Positions 1-9,945 of a stretch of DNA of 64,000 nucleotides are shown here, one piece after another. The notes beneath the pieces were generated by a model. That model had not been told where the DNA came from. It ran no database searches and worked only from the letters and a program-made list of their open reading frames with translations. A program made the position numbers and the translations under genes. Within the stretch, counting starts at the first letter, position 1; each line of letters starts with the position of its first letter. The DNA is from CAVOGJ01 sp963700865 (lineage in GTDB: Bacteria; Planctomycetota; Planctomycetia; Pirellulales; Pirellulaceae). The stretch spans positions 186,001 through 250,000 of the forward strand of contig CAVOZC010000001.1 in the NCBI GenBank assembly GCA_963700865.1. The letters run 5' to 3'.

Positions 1-2
1 GA

Positions 3-416
3 GTCGGGGTTCTCTTCACCGCCTCGATCGGCTGGGCTCGCATCGATGCTTTGTGCGAGTCCCCCTGGCTCGAACGGCAAGTGACCCTCATGATCTCCAC
101 CGCCATGATGGCCACCATGACCTGGCTGGGGCTGCCGCGCGGCTTGCCGAGCCAAAGCGACTGGCTGCGGCGTGGTCGTCAAGCGTCTCCGATCTTCGCG
201 CGGAATTTCACTCTGCTTGATGCTGGGGATATTGATCGAAATGTCCTACGGTACGGCTTAACTTCCCGACAAGAACGCCCTTGTCGAATTGGAGCGAATG
301 CACTAACGTGCCCAGGTCCGCGGTGGACCAGGAAACCCGATGGCGGCACGCATTCGGTCATCCGGACCCTGACGAGGGTTCGGGTGTGGTCCGTACTCTC
401 GCCCTTACTTCCATGA
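3..416 (+). CDS. possible C-terminal part of a membrane protein, truncated by window start
   Basis: Frame 3 is open from the left edge. Its first ~55 residues look protein-like, with a hydrophobic stretch containing MISTAMMATMTWLGLP, so this may be the end of a membrane protein that begins upstream. After about position 180 the composition becomes arginine-rich and less protein-like, so the true end may lie earlier or be hidden by an indel. No family is recognised. It overlaps the start region of the following gene, which argues against the full open frame being coding. Confidence 0.25.
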   Translation, partial: VGVLFTASIGWARIDALCESPWLERQVTLMISTAMMATMTWLGLPRGLPSQSDWLRRGRQASPIFARNFTLLDAGDIDRNVLRYGLTSRQERPCRIGANALTCPGPRWTRKPDGGTHSVIRTLTRVRVWSVLSPLLP

Positions 417-1698
417 CTCCCTCCTATCTCTCCCCTCAAAACGCGATCGATCAGATACGCCCCGGGAACTCGGTGTTTATCCACAGCGCCGCAGCCACCC
501 CTTGCACGTTGGTGCGAGCTCTTGTCGAGCGAGCGAGCACCCTCCGCCGCGTGCGGATCATTCATATCCATACGGAGGGAGACGCTCCGTATGCCAGTCC
601 GGAGCTGGCCAACGTTTTTGACATCGACGCTTTTTTCGTAGGACGCAACGTCAGGACGGCCGTGGCGGAGGGTCGCGCCGATTACATCCCCGCCTTCTTA
701 AGTGAGATTCCCACGCTGATTCGTTCTCGGCTGGTGCCGGTCGACGTGGCGCTGATCTCGGTTTCTCCCGTGGATAAGCATGGCTATGTGTCGTTAGGTC
801 CCTCCGTGGACACGACGCTCGCCGCGGTCGAGTCTGCCGGGTTGGTGATCGCCCAGATGAACCGCTGCATGCCGCGGGTGATGGGGGAAGGCCAGATTCC
901 GCTGGGGAAGATTGACTACCTTGTCGAAGCGGACGAACCGCTGCCAGAGATCACGCCGACGATCGCCGGAGCCGAAGTGAAGCTGATCGGTCGACATGTG
1001 GCCGAGATCATTCCGGACGGAGCGACCCTTCAGACCGGGATCGGCAGCATCCCCAATGCCGTGCTGGAACATCTGATGAACCACAAGGACTTGGGAGTTC
1101 ACACCGAATTGTTTACCGACGGCTTGCTCCCGCTGATCGAAGCAGGGGTCGTGACGAATGCCCGCAAGCGAGTCCATCCTGGCTATGTTGTGGGCACGTT
1201 CGCCCTCGGAAGTCAAAAGCTGTACGACTTCCTCGACGATCATCCGTGCGTGATGCTGCGGGATGCGGCCTTTACGAACAATATCAACATCATCAGCAAG
1301 AACCCGCGGGTAGCCGCGATCAACAGTGCCATCGAAATCGATTTGACGGGACAGGTTCGCGCGGATTCGATCGGCACGCGGATCTACTCAGGGGTCGGCG
1401 GACAGATTGATTTCATGCGGGGTGCCGCGGCCTCGGAGGGTGGACAGCCAATCATTGCCATGACCTCTCGCACGCCCAAGGGCGCCCGAAAATCGTGTCG
1501 GAACTGCAGCCAGGGGCGGGAGTCGTCACGACGCGGCCCAGTGTCCATTACTTCGCCACCGAATACGGGGTGGTCAATCTCTACGGCAAGTCGCTGAAGG
1601 AGCGAGCCGCCCTGCTGATCAGTGTGGCTCATCCGGACGATCGTGAGCAGCTTGAGCGAGCCGCCCATGAGCGATGGCGGGGCCGCTTTGATGAGTAG
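413..1698 (+). CDS. acetyl-CoA hydrolase/transferase family protein, one frameshift near 1490
   Basis: Resembles the acetyl-CoA hydrolase / 4-hydroxybutyrate CoA-transferase family (about 430 residues), which moves or hydrolyses CoA on short acyl-CoAs in the cytoplasm. Family-like segments are the N-terminal SVFIHSAAATP, the central GIGSIPNAVLEHL and HTELFTDG, and the C-terminal PGAGVVTTRPSVHYFATEYG followed by GKSLKERA. The ATG at 413 is the first in frame with the conserved N-terminus; there is no strong Shine-Dalgarno sequence. The frame breaks near 1490: CGAAAATCG needs one more A to continue as KIVSELQPGAG, so a homopolymer deletion is likely. The downstream frame then runs cleanly to the stop. 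The CoA substrate cannot be told. tRNA-Arg lies just downstream on the other strand. Confidence 0.82.
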
Positions 1699-1770
1699 TG
1701 ATCCTCACGAGGATAAAGGCATCGATGCGGCCGAGGAAGATGCGGCCGGCGACGCGACAAAAAACGAGAG

Positions 1771-1844
1771 TACGCCCAGCAGGATTCGAACCTGCGACCT
1801 GCGGATTAGAAGTCCGCTGCTCTATCCAGCTGAGCTATGGGCGC
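1771..1844 (-). tRNA. tRNA-Arg (anticodon TCT)
   Basis: The reverse complement folds as a 74-nt cloverleaf. The acceptor stem is GCGCCCA with TGGGCGT (one G-U closing pair). The D-arm is AGCTCAGCTGGATAGAGC, the anticodon loop CTTCTAA gives TCT, and the T-arm is GCAGGTTCGAATCCTGC. CCA is not encoded. No duplicated tRNA 3' end or integrase gene is seen nearby, so there is no sign of a used attachment site. Confidence 0.95.
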
Positions 1845-1944
1845 GACGCCCTCAAGTCAGGGAGTCAACGGAGGGCCCATTTTAGCATCGAGCGAACATG
1901 GCGACAGCCCGAGCCCGCGTGCCGCAGGTGCGGCAACCAGCCCC

Positions 1945-1981
1945 TCGTGGACGCGGCTTTCAGCCACCGTCTTTGGTAGCG
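1945..1981 (+). repeat. dispersed repeat, family B (single divergent copy)
   Basis: Contains TCGTGG, CTTTCAGCCACCGT and CTTTGGTAGCG in the same order and spacing as the tandem copies near 3285-3352. It lies immediately beyond the 3' end of the minus-strand small membrane protein. The GTGG...CCAC ends make a short stem. Confidence 0.6.
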
Positions 1982-1988
1982 TGGACCG

Positions 1989-2228
1989 TTAGTTGCGGAG
2001 TCCCGCGACCTCTTCCCTCCGGCTGGCCGGCTCCGGTCGGCTCATGCGGGCCGCCAGCGGTTGCCGCACCAACTCCTCCCGCTCACGGCGCGCCAGTTCC
2101 GCCTCCACGCGCCGCTCGACCTCCGCCTCAATCCACCTCGAACTGGGTCGCAGTTGCGTCGCGAGGAAGAAGACCGACCACACGACGACCATCAAGACCC
2201 CCAAGGCAACGATTCCAAACTCGGACAT
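1989..2228 (-). CDS. small single-pass membrane protein with charged coiled-coil tail
   Basis: Encodes 79 residues from the ATG at 2228, which is preceded by GGAGAACAGTC, a good ribosome binding site. The longer open frame upstream has no protein-like character, so the short start is preferred. Residues ~4-26 are strongly hydrophobic (IVALGVLMVVVWSVFFLAT), giving one transmembrane helix. The rest is rich in Glu, Arg and Ala with a heptad-like run (EAEVERRVEAELARRERE), predicting a cytoplasmic amphipathic or coiled-coil helix. The architecture is common in small envelope or phage-shock-like proteins, but no named family is recognised. Confidence 0.6.
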   Translation of the reverse strand: MSEFGIVALGVLMVVVWSVFFLATQLRPSSRWIEAEVERRVEAELARREREELVRQPLAARMSRPEPASRREEVAGLRN

Positions 2229-2659
2229 GACTGTTCTCCTGTGCTCCCCAAATTGCTTGGGGCGGTCCGAACGACCGTATGTGCTGGCCCGGCCGGACGG
2301 CGCCCGCGCGCTGTCGACGTACCGAACCTTGTGAACGTTTGGAACCTTAGATTTTCTGGCCCTCAACTTCTATTCCGCTCGGCATACTTGACCCAAGGGA
2401 ACGTTTCGGTCGCCCACGCATGTGCCCGACGGCTCACTGAGACCGTCGAAGCGTGCGAATTGCGACTCATGGAGAGCCTAACCTCCTTCCAAAACGCAGA
2501 GGAAAAACATCGCAAAAATCGTGCCGTCAATGGTTGCCACCAGACGGATCTCGAGCGATAGCGGCTGGGCTTCCCATCGGAAGGGCGGACTGCGGGGACT
2601 ATACTGATGCCACAAAATCCGCAGCCACACGGACCCCCTTCAGGACGGCGGCAAAAACC
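2229..2659. other. 431-bp gap without a recognisable gene
   Basis: Lies between the start of the minus-strand small membrane protein and the start of the NUDIX gene, so it should hold both promoters. The open frames that cross it have non-protein-like composition. No RNA gene or repeat was identified. Confidence 0.5.
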
Positions 2660-3202
2660 ATGAACGAACCCGTCCGGACGCTATTTGCGGGCCAGCATCT
2701 CTCATTGCGGGCCAGGGGTCATTGGGAATTTGCCACGCGCAAGAGCGACCGTTCGGCCGTCGGCATCGTCGCGTTCACGAACGCCGGTCACATCGTACTG
2801 GTGGAGCAGTTCCGCCCACCCATCGGCGCGTCGGTGGTGGAGCTGCCGGCGGGGCTGGTCGGCGATGTGGCGGGCTGCGAGGAGGAAACCTATCTTACGG
2901 CAGCACGACGCGAGCTGCTGGAGGAAACGGGTTACACAGCCGCGCGTTGGACCGAACTTGGTCACGGTTACTCGTCGCCCGGACTCACCGACGAGGCCAT
3001 CGTGCTCTTTCTGGCCGAGGAGCTGGTCAAGACCCATGAGGGGGGTGGTGATGCTACCGAAGCCATTACGGTGCACGAGATCGCCGCCGAGCACCTGCTG
3101 GACTGGTTACAACAAGCCGGCAAACGGGCCGACTTGAAACTGCTGGCCGGCCTCTACGCCGCCCAGCAGTATCAGCAACGTCGTACGACCCGACCGGAGT
3201 GA
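2660..3202 (+). CDS. NUDIX hydrolase, ADP-ribose pyrophosphatase-like
   Basis: Encodes 180 residues, a usual length for the ADP-ribose/nucleoside-diphosphate-sugar pyrophosphatase subgroup, which cleaves the pyrophosphate bond using Mg2+. The start at 2660 begins MNEPVRTLFAGQHLSL and fits the N-terminal beta domain; the longer upstream open frame is unlikely. The NUDIX box is clear: ELPAGLVGD, then REL LEETGY with the paired catalytic glutamates. The first glycine of the strict consensus is not in the canonical place because of a short insertion around VAGCEEE. The sequence YSSPGLTDE after the box is typical of ADP-ribose-type members. It stands alone, and repeat families begin about 80 bp downstream. 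Confidence 0.88.
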   Translation: MNEPVRTLFAGQHLSLRARGHWEFATRKSDRSAVGIVAFTNAGHIVLVEQFRPPIGASVVELPAGLVGDVAGCEEETYLTAARRELLEETGYTAARWTELGHGYSSPGLTDEAIVLFLAEELVKTHEGGGDATEAITVHEIAAEHLLDWLQQAGKRADLKLLAGLYAAQQYQQRRTTRPE

Positions 3203-3280
3203 GCGGCCTTGCGGCGAGGACATTGGCGTGGGACTGCCGATGGGCGAAGATTTTGCAGCCATCTAGCGATTTCGGGCCGA

Positions 3281-3342
3281 TAACTCGTGGCTGGGGCTTC
3301 CAGCCACAGTATAACTCGTGGCTGGGGCTTCCAGCCACAGTC
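3281..3342 (+). repeat. tandem 31-bp repeat, family B, two units
   Basis: Two almost identical 31-bp units lie head to tail (3281-3311 and 3312-3342). Each contains TAACTCGTGGCTGGGGCTTC followed by CAGCCACAGT. Within a unit, GTGGCTGG and CCAGCCAC pair as a stem with a short loop. A third, divergent copy is at 1945-1981. Confidence 0.85.
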
Positions 3343-3345
3343 CTT

Positions 3346-3455
3346 GGTAGCGTAGCCGTCCCGGCTGCGTCGAATCGCCAGGAGTTCTGCCGTCGGTCAT
3401 CGCTTGAGCGAGGCGACATACGGGCCAAACGCAGCCGAAGACGGCTACGCTCCAA
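3346..3455. repeat. long imperfect inverted repeat
   Basis: The left arm (3346-3370) reads GGTAGCGTAGCCGTC..GGCTGCGT and the right arm (3428-3455) reads ACGCAGCC..GACGGCTACGCTCC. This is an imperfect stem of over 20 bp with a ~57-bp loop. It is contiguous with the family B repeat, whose divergent copy at 1945 also continues into GGTAGCG, so the arm may belong to the repeat unit. Confidence 0.7.
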
Positions 3456-3487
3456 ACCAACGGACCAAAGCCTGGCGACCTTGTCAG

Positions 3488-3689
3488 TACCCACGCTTTT
3501 TCTTTGTTTAACCGTGAGCCAGAGAAGAATGCCGCTAAAATCGTACCACGCGTCGTTACGCACCGGCATTCTTCGGCGGGGTACCCGCGTACGCCGCCAG
3601 AAATCGCGGCAGCCACTTCCCGCCGATCGCCGTTCTTTCCCGCGATATCTTCTGGCTGACGGTTAAACGACGCTCGTGAAAGGTGGGTA
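3488..3689 (+). mobile_element. MITE-like palindromic element, copy A
   Basis: A ~202-bp non-coding element with imperfect terminal inverted repeats. The left end starts TACCCAC and then has GTTTAACCGTGAGCCAGA. The right end, read in reverse complement, starts TACCCAC and then has GTTTAACCGTCAGCCAGA. A core around 3542-3570 (ACGCGTCGTTACGCACCGG) is nearly identical in copies B (56138) and C (59360). It lies between the convergent NUDIX and DUF1559 genes. Similarity to copy B extends outward on both sides, including GGCGACTTCGGCT on the right. No transposase is present. Confidence 0.8.
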
Positions 3690-3736
3690 CTGGCAAAGAC
3701 TGGCGACTTCGGCTGCGTGAGGCCGTCAGGCAATCA

Positions 3737-4654
3737 TCACTGCGTCACAATACGGCCGTCGCCAATCACGCAGAGTGCCGCCAATTCCGTCTCGTCGATG
3801 CCATTCTCAATGGGCCCCACGTGTCCATCCAGGAACACGAAGAGCGTGACCCCCGAGTGCGGGCTGCCGAACTTCTCACGCGACGGATCTTGCCGGTCGC
3901 CCGCGATGCCACCCGCCGCACCACGCAGGGCCGTCTCGCGATTGTCTCCCGCGAAGAAGGCCGTGTCGCCTTGACTGTAGTGGATCAGCCCTGGCGGCGT
4001 CCCCGTGGGTACCGGTGGAAAATGCCGTTCGCCCACGGCGATCGTGTGCGACAAACCGTCACGCACGCGGCGCGCGCTGATGCGGGAAAACGAGTACATC
4101 GGACCGACTTCGGACCGATTCACGGGCGCCGGCAGATCGGTCCCATTGATAAATCCGACGAGCGTCGTGATGCCTGCGTTGGCCGCATAGTCCCCTGACG
4201 CGGCCACTCCCTGCACGAGGGAGGGTGCGTCGTCATTGTCGAAATCGCGATCGGCGACCGGTCCACGGCGGCTCGGGCACGTAAACGCCTCCACGGGCGT
4301 CCTCATCGCGATCGCGTTCGACGGATCATCGACCCGCTCCCGCTCGTTGTAGGCCCCAAAGACGACGTTTTCCTCAAGATACGGCAGGAGCTGGAAGCTC
4401 CAGGCCACTGCGTACTGGTCGGTACCGGTACGCCCCATGGGATAGCGGCCTTTGGTGTCATGGTGCAGCTGCACCGCCAGCCCGAGCTGCTTCAAATGGT
4501 TGGTGCAGCTCGTACGGCGAGCCGCTTCCCTTGCTGCCTGGACCGCCGGCAGCAAGAGCGCCACCAGGATCCCGATGATGGCAATCACCACAAGTAGTTC
4601 CACGAGTGTAAAGCCGCGGATGCGCCTTAAGTGGCGTGAGTCGATGTGGAACAT
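3737..4654 (-). CDS. DUF1559 domain-containing pseudopilin-like protein
   Basis: Encodes 305 residues, intact, with a good ribosome binding site (GGAGGG) just upstream of the ATG. The N-terminus has a type IV prepilin-type processing site and helix (RGFTLVELLVVIAIIGILVA), followed by LLPAVQAAREAARR, the hallmark of the DUF1559 family that is greatly expanded in Planctomycetes. A motif FVFLDGHVGPI near the C-terminus matches the usual DGSV/DGHV signature. These proteins are presumed pseudopilins or envelope proteins handled by a prepilin peptidase; individual roles are unknown. A second member is at 10450-11526. Confidence 0.93.
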   Translation of the reverse strand: MFHIDSRHLRRIRGFTLVELLVVIAIIGILVALLLPAVQAAREAARRTSCTNHLKQLGLAVQLHHDTKGRYPMGRTGTDQYAVAWSFQLLPYLEENVVFGAYNERERVDDPSNAIAMRTPVEAFTCPSRRGPVADRDFDNDDAPSLVQGVAASGDYAANAGITTLVGFINGTDLPAPVNRSEVGPMYSFSRISARRVRDGLSHTIAVGERHFPPVPTGTPPGLIHYSQGDTAFFAGDNRETALRGAAGGIAGDRQDPSREKFGSPHSGVTLFVFLDGHVGPIENGIDETELAALCVIGDGRIVTQ

Positions 4655-5047
4655 GTCGAGCCCTCCTATCGGAACAATCGTGGTTCCAAGAATCTGTGAA
4701 ATTGCACAGTTCCTTGATCTGATGAATTATCGTGCGCGGTGGCAAATGCGGAAAGGCCGACCATCGGGGCATAGCCGATAAGGCAACATTTCGGGCTAAG
4801 TCGGAAGCGACAACCGAGAGCGACTTGCCTATCGTTTTATTAGAGGTTTGCAAGGCCCACTTGCGGGTGTCATTCCGCAAGCCAAAGCTGCTATCGCGCC
4901 TGCACGTGGGTTTAGCGTTGGCAGAGCAGTTCTGTGAAACGACGATGCGCAGTGGGTGTCGTCGGCGGAGTGTGGCAAGCCGACCTTCGCGAACCCACCC
5001 GTCCCACCGCCCTCCCGCTTCCTACCCTGTTATCGGGAGACCAACCG
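4655..5047. other. 393-bp divergent intergenic region
   Basis: Separates the start of the DUF1559 gene from the start of the Gfo/Idh/MocA gene, so it should carry divergent promoters. No RNA, repeat or convincing open frame was identified. Confidence 0.5.
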
Positions 5048-6500
5048 ATGTATCCCTTTCATGTGAATCGTCGCAATTTCCTGGCGACCACCGCAGGCGC
5101 GGCACTGGCCGCCACACCCCTATTATCATCTGCCGCCCGGCCGCCCGTCCATCGGGTCGACTGCTGGTGGGCGTCATCGGCTGCGGCTCCCGAGGGCACG
5201 GCCTGCTGAACTATCTTTGTCAGTTGCAGACCGAACAGAATGTGTTCGAGGTGGCGACGGTCTGCGATGTGTTCAATACGCGGCTGGCCAGTGGAGCCAA
5301 CGTGGTGAACCAGGCGACGGGACAGCTACCCACGACTTGCATCGACTATCGTGAGATCCTGGCCGACGAGTCGATTGACGCCGTGATTATCGCCACACCC
5401 GATCATTGGCACGCGCGGCAGACGCTCGACGCCTTGGCTGCCGGCAAACATGTTTACTGTGAGAAACCGATGACGCGGACGATCGATGAGGCGATCGAGG
5501 TGCTTAAGGCGTGGAAGGCCTCGGATCGCATCATGCAGGTGGCGTCCATTCCACCTCGATTCCGGTATGGCAAGTCGCGAATGAGTGGATTCCGCGCCGG
5601 CCGGCTGGGGAAGATCATGCAGTATCAGACCGAGTTCTTCGCAACTCGGCGATCGGACAGTGGCGAGATTACGCCATGTCACCGACATGACGCCTCGAAA
5701 TATCGATCGGGGCCGATTCTCGGCCTGCAGTTGGCTTCGCCGAGACCGTCGTTCGATCGAGCCGCCTACGCCCATGGCGCTGCTACTGGGATTTCGGATC
5801 GGGCATGTTTACCGACTTGTTCGTGCATCGCACGACCACCATGCTGTTGGCAACGGGCCTGGCTTTCCCGGACGGGTCGTCGGTGCCGGTGGTATCTTCC
5901 TCGAGTACGACGGGCGGCAGGTGCCAGACGTGGGGACGATTGTCTCGGATTTCCACGAAGGCGTACAGGGTATTGTCACCGCCACGATGTGTTCAGCCGA
6001 AACGCCGCTGCGTCAATTGATTCGCGGCCACCATGGATCGGCCGTTTTCGGCAACGGCGAGGACTTCACGGGATCGACTTGTCGCGGAGCGGCCGCAGGT
6101 GACCGGGAGCAGCACGATCGAAGATGAGCGCATCGAGGTCGGCGACGTCACGGACGCGATGGTGGCCCACCTGCAGAATTTCGTCGCCGCTGCTGGCAAG
6201 CGGCCAGCAGAGTGCAGGGCATTGCTCGCCCAGAACTCGGAGCCGCCGCGATCGTCGATGTCCGACTGGGCACCAGAAGCTATCGCGGAAGGAAGGTACT
6301 TTCACTTCGACCAGGATCGCATGCAGGTCGTCGATGGCGATGCTCGTTGGCGCTGGGCTGGGAGAACAGCGATCGCGGGAACGGGGCCAGCCCTCGCATG
6401 TCAACGGTTGGGTCGGCAGCGACCGGGGGAGTACCCTGTCGACGCCGCCGGACGATGCCCTGCGGGTCTCGTCGATCGACGGGGTCGATCCGCTGCACGC
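5048..6500 (+). pseudogene. Gfo/Idh/MocA family oxidoreductase, broken by many frameshifts
   Basis: A secreted NAD(P)-dependent sugar oxidoreductase of the planctomycete Tat-signal type. The start at 5048 gives NRRNFLATTAGAALAATPLL, a Tat-like signal. The Rossmann motif GVIGCGSRGHG, then IIATPDHWHA and GKHVYCEKPM (the EKP motif) identify the family. The C-terminal part is recognisable (DMTPRNID, EYDGRQVPDVGTIVSDFHEG, ELGAAAIVDVRLGTRSY, STLSTPPDD..DGVDP) but is spread over all three frames, with roughly eight indels between 5150 and 6490. The family length (~440 residues) matches the whole span. The end is approximate. It is either a decaying gene or a very error-rich stretch. It converges on the mosaic secreted protein. 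Confidence 0.75.
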
Positions 6501-9500
6501 GACTGGGCGGCTGACGATCGTCTTCGGCGACCGACGATCCACGCCAGACCCGAACAGGCATGACAAGGCCAGTGCCAGGCTCAGGCACGGCAACGGGGAT
6601 CGCGCTGGTGAACTGCGATTGTTCCAGATATTGAAATCGGAGTACATCGACGATTCCATCACCGGTGAAATCGCCATCGCAATAGCCGGAACCGCTCGTG
6701 AGTTCGTCGGTATTCCAGACATTAAAGTCGGTGACATCGACCACGAAATCGAGGTTGGCGTCGCCCAGAATCGTTCCCTTCGCACCCGTCACCCAGTCGC
6801 GGAAGTCGACCGCGTCAATCACGCGATCGCCGTTCACGTCGAAACGGAGGTCATCGAGCCAGCGAGGATCGCGGCCTGTAATGAGTTGCAATGTCCGCAC
6901 AATCGAGCACTCCATCGTTGTTGTAATCGGCAGTACTGACCACCTCCAACAGCACCTGACTGCGTTGTCGTCGTAGTTGACCGACCAGCCGAGACCGATC
7001 CCGGGAATCTCCAGGCGACTGGTATCAAACGTCCCCGCCAACTCGCCGAGTGCCGTGACGATCACAAAGCTATCACCGATGCGGCACGAAGGTACCCGCT
7101 CCCAGATCGACCAGGTCCACTTCCAGGAAACCATCCGCGAAGGTGTTGCCAATCGTCGTGACTCGTCCAAACTGCGTGCTGCCGCCAATCTGAATGCGAA
7201 ATGTTGCCAAGGGATCAAAAGAAGATTGGTTGTGACAATCATGTTTCCAGTCGGGCGTCCGGGTGCGAAGGTGCCTCCATCGCGGACCGTAAGACTATCC
7301 GCGCGACCCGTCCCGCCAAACGTGCCTTCATTCACTTCGATGGCGTCCGCGAAGCCTGTGATATTGAGCGTGCCCGGACCCAGCTTTTGGATCGTGACCC
7401 CGGAGCTCAAGCGAGAGCTGATCGTGGCCGTGACGCCTGCCCGGACGGAAACCTGGCCCAAGTCTACCTGCAGCCGGTTGTTTTGCAGTGTATAGTCGGC
7501 CTCAAAGAGGACGGAACTCACAATGCGGTCCCCCTGCAGATCGATCGTTGGCTGCGTCGAGCCACCGCCGAAGATCACGCGATCGCCGGCGGCGAAACCG
7601 GCATCCGGAATTCCGTCTCTGGTCCAGTTCGTCGGATCGCCCCAGGAAGTTCCGTTGCCAGGAATCCCCGATGTCGGATCATTACCGTTCCATACGGATG
7701 TCGTCGTGTTCAGGAAGGGGCTGAAAGCACCAAAGTTCTGCGAGGCGTCGAAGGCGCGGACTTTATAGGCACTGTCGGCACTGTAATTGAACAGTTCAAA
7801 GGCCGGCGTCGGGACGGTGCCCAGCAGTGCATCGTCCTGATAAATCTCATAGCCGAGGATCCCGAAATTGTCGAACGGCTCGTCCCAGGAAAGCAGCTGA
7901 CGACCAGCCGGCGCGGGGTACGTAGTTGGGATCCGTCGGGTCCCGCGGAGCCAGCCGTACATTCTCCACCTGGGCAGGTGGCAGCATGTCATTTTCGGAA
8001 ATCAGAAACACGTCGGTATCGATCAAGGAATCGATGGAAATGGTCACCTGCTGCCCATTTCGCGTGTACGACACGTCGTCCAGATAACCGTCTTTCGTGA
8101 CCCGCCGGACCTGATCGATCGAAATCCAATCGGGAATCGTCACGTCGACCGTCACGTTATTGAGTACGTCGAACGTGGGCGCCAGGAAGCGCCGTTTGGC
8201 GACCGGTCAGATTGGCGACGGGCAACACGACCGCGTGTTCGCTGATGATCGAGCGGGCGGCCGCGGTGATGTCGGAGGCGGACTGATCGACGGGATGCCG
8301 TTCACGGTCATCGTCGTGTTCGCCAGCGTTTCGCCGTACAGGACGAGACTGCGGACCGTCTGCAGTTCCTGCACGATTGCTTCCTGCCGTGCCTGCTGGG
8401 CCGGATAGTTTTGACTGACATCGTTCAGCATGAATCCCACCATGCCCTTCGCACCGCCCATGATGGCGGCTCCAGAACTGGACATCGATGCCCCAATCGG
8501 TCGGCTGACGGCTCCACGTACCTTCGGATACGCCCTGCGTGACCCACCACATCCGCAACGGCTCGACGTTGTTCTTCATCGAGTCGGCATATTGCAGCAC
8601 CTGGTCGATGTTGCGATTCCCGGAATGGCCGGCGAGCGGAGCGGATTGCATGTAACGATCGATCGCCGGATGGTCGGCAATCAGTCCGTACCGCTGGACA
8701 TTGTTATCCGAAATCAGGTTGATAAAGGTGGCTTTGTCCGAGTTCCGCCAATAGGTCTCGTTCAGCCGCCACATGGCCTGCGGGTTGCGGTGGGCGGCAC
8801 TGGTTTGCAAATCCGGTTCATCGCGCAGGTACCAGCCGTAGATGGCGGGATTGTCGGCCTGCGCGGCCACGGGGGCGGGCAATTCAAAGACGGCGCCTGA
8901 TACGGCACGCCTCCCGGGACGCCGGTTGTAAAGTCTCGATACTCGACGGTGTTCAGATCGTAGGTACTGCCGTTTCGGGCAAAGTCAAGGACATCGATGT
9001 TGACGCCGCGGATGGAATATTTCTCCAGTCGAGAATCGAGCAGGCGCGGGAACCGGCTGGTCGCACCGTGAAACTGATGTCCGTACTGCAGCGCGGCCGC
9101 CTCCATATCCGTTTCTTGTTCGTGCAAGGCGGCTTGCCAGCTTCCGGTCGGCAGGATGGGCTCGGTCAACCGCACCGGGGCCCCGGTCAGCACTTGCTGG
9201 CATCGCTCTGACGCGTGGCTGTAACGCGGACCGCGTACGGCGTGAGCAGATCCTGAGCCTGGCCATGGTCGACTTCGATGATCTTCACACTGTTCGGCGC
9301 GATGGAGGTACTGCCGCCCACAAAGCGACTATTGGCCGTCACGTTGTCATTGAGGAACAAATCGTTGATCGTGTAGCTGCTGGTGTCGTCATTGCGCAGG
9401 TAAACGTACGACTTGGTCAGATCCTGGCTGGGAATGACATTCGCGACCCGTAGTTTTGGTGTGGTGAGCGGAATATTGCTCTGCTCCACGGAGTCCCCTG

Positions 9501-9890
9501 AATCGGCCGTCAAGCGAACGTTCACATTCTGGCCGGGCGCGAAAACGCCTCCCCTGCCCTTCAAGGTGAGTGTGGCCATCTCGCCTGGCTGCACCGTCAC
9601 CGGCCATGTTCGCGACCAGTCATAGTCACTATAGCTGCTGGCCTCCTGATTATTGATCGCGACCGTGCCATTGGTGAAGGTCTGGGGCGTGGCACCCGTA
9701 TTGCGGACGAAAAAAAGATGGCACCACCTTGATCGGGCGTCCCCGTATCGCGGCCCGTGTTGGTGGCCTGGTGATAAACACTGCCTTCAAATGTCAGTTG
9801 TCCCCGGGCGGAAACCGCCATGACCAGCGAGAGCCAACAACCGCGAGCGAGCGCCTGGGCAAATCCCCAGGCCTTGACTTGTCCAGACAT
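6490..9890 (-). pseudogene. large mosaic secreted protein (glycosidase-like, Fn3-like, autotransporter beta-strand, dockerin, PEP-CTERM), frameshifted
   Basis: One gene of about 1,100 codons reconstructed from consecutive pieces in three frames. It begins with a signal peptide (ALARGCWLSLVMAVSARGQ, from 9890). A beta-rich region follows (9600-9190: TLKGRGGVFAPGQNVNVRLTA). Next is a TIM-barrel glycosidase-like segment with NPAIYGWYLRDEPDL near 8850 and a likely catalytic acid in DEP. A fibronectin-III-like segment follows (SWDEPFDNFGILGYEIYQDD). Then comes a beta-strand repeat of the autotransporter-associated type (GTSWGDPTNWTRDGIPDAGF, LGPGTLNITG). Dockerin-type calcium loops follow (DVNGDRVIDAVDF, GDANLDFVVDVTDF), and finally VPEPGTGL of a PEP-CTERM sorting tail near 6580. 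There are about eight indels, and the exact stop is not determinable. Confidence 0.7.
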
Positions 9891-9945
9891 TATTAGCGAT
9901 CCGATTCTGTTTGAAATGATTTCCCCGACCGTTCACCCCGACATG

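Noticed and set aside
794..1243. 149-codon minus-strand frame inside the CoA-transferase gene
   Set aside because: Entirely within a well-supported gene on the other strand; composition is that of a shadow frame.
1771..1844. tRNA-Arg as an integration site for a genomic island
   Set aside because: No integrase, no duplicated tRNA tail and no phage genes nearby.
3199..3666. 155-codon open frame through the repeat cluster
   Set aside because: It is made of the tandem repeat, the hairpin arms and part of the MITE-like element; the encoded sequence has no protein-like pattern and repeats itself.
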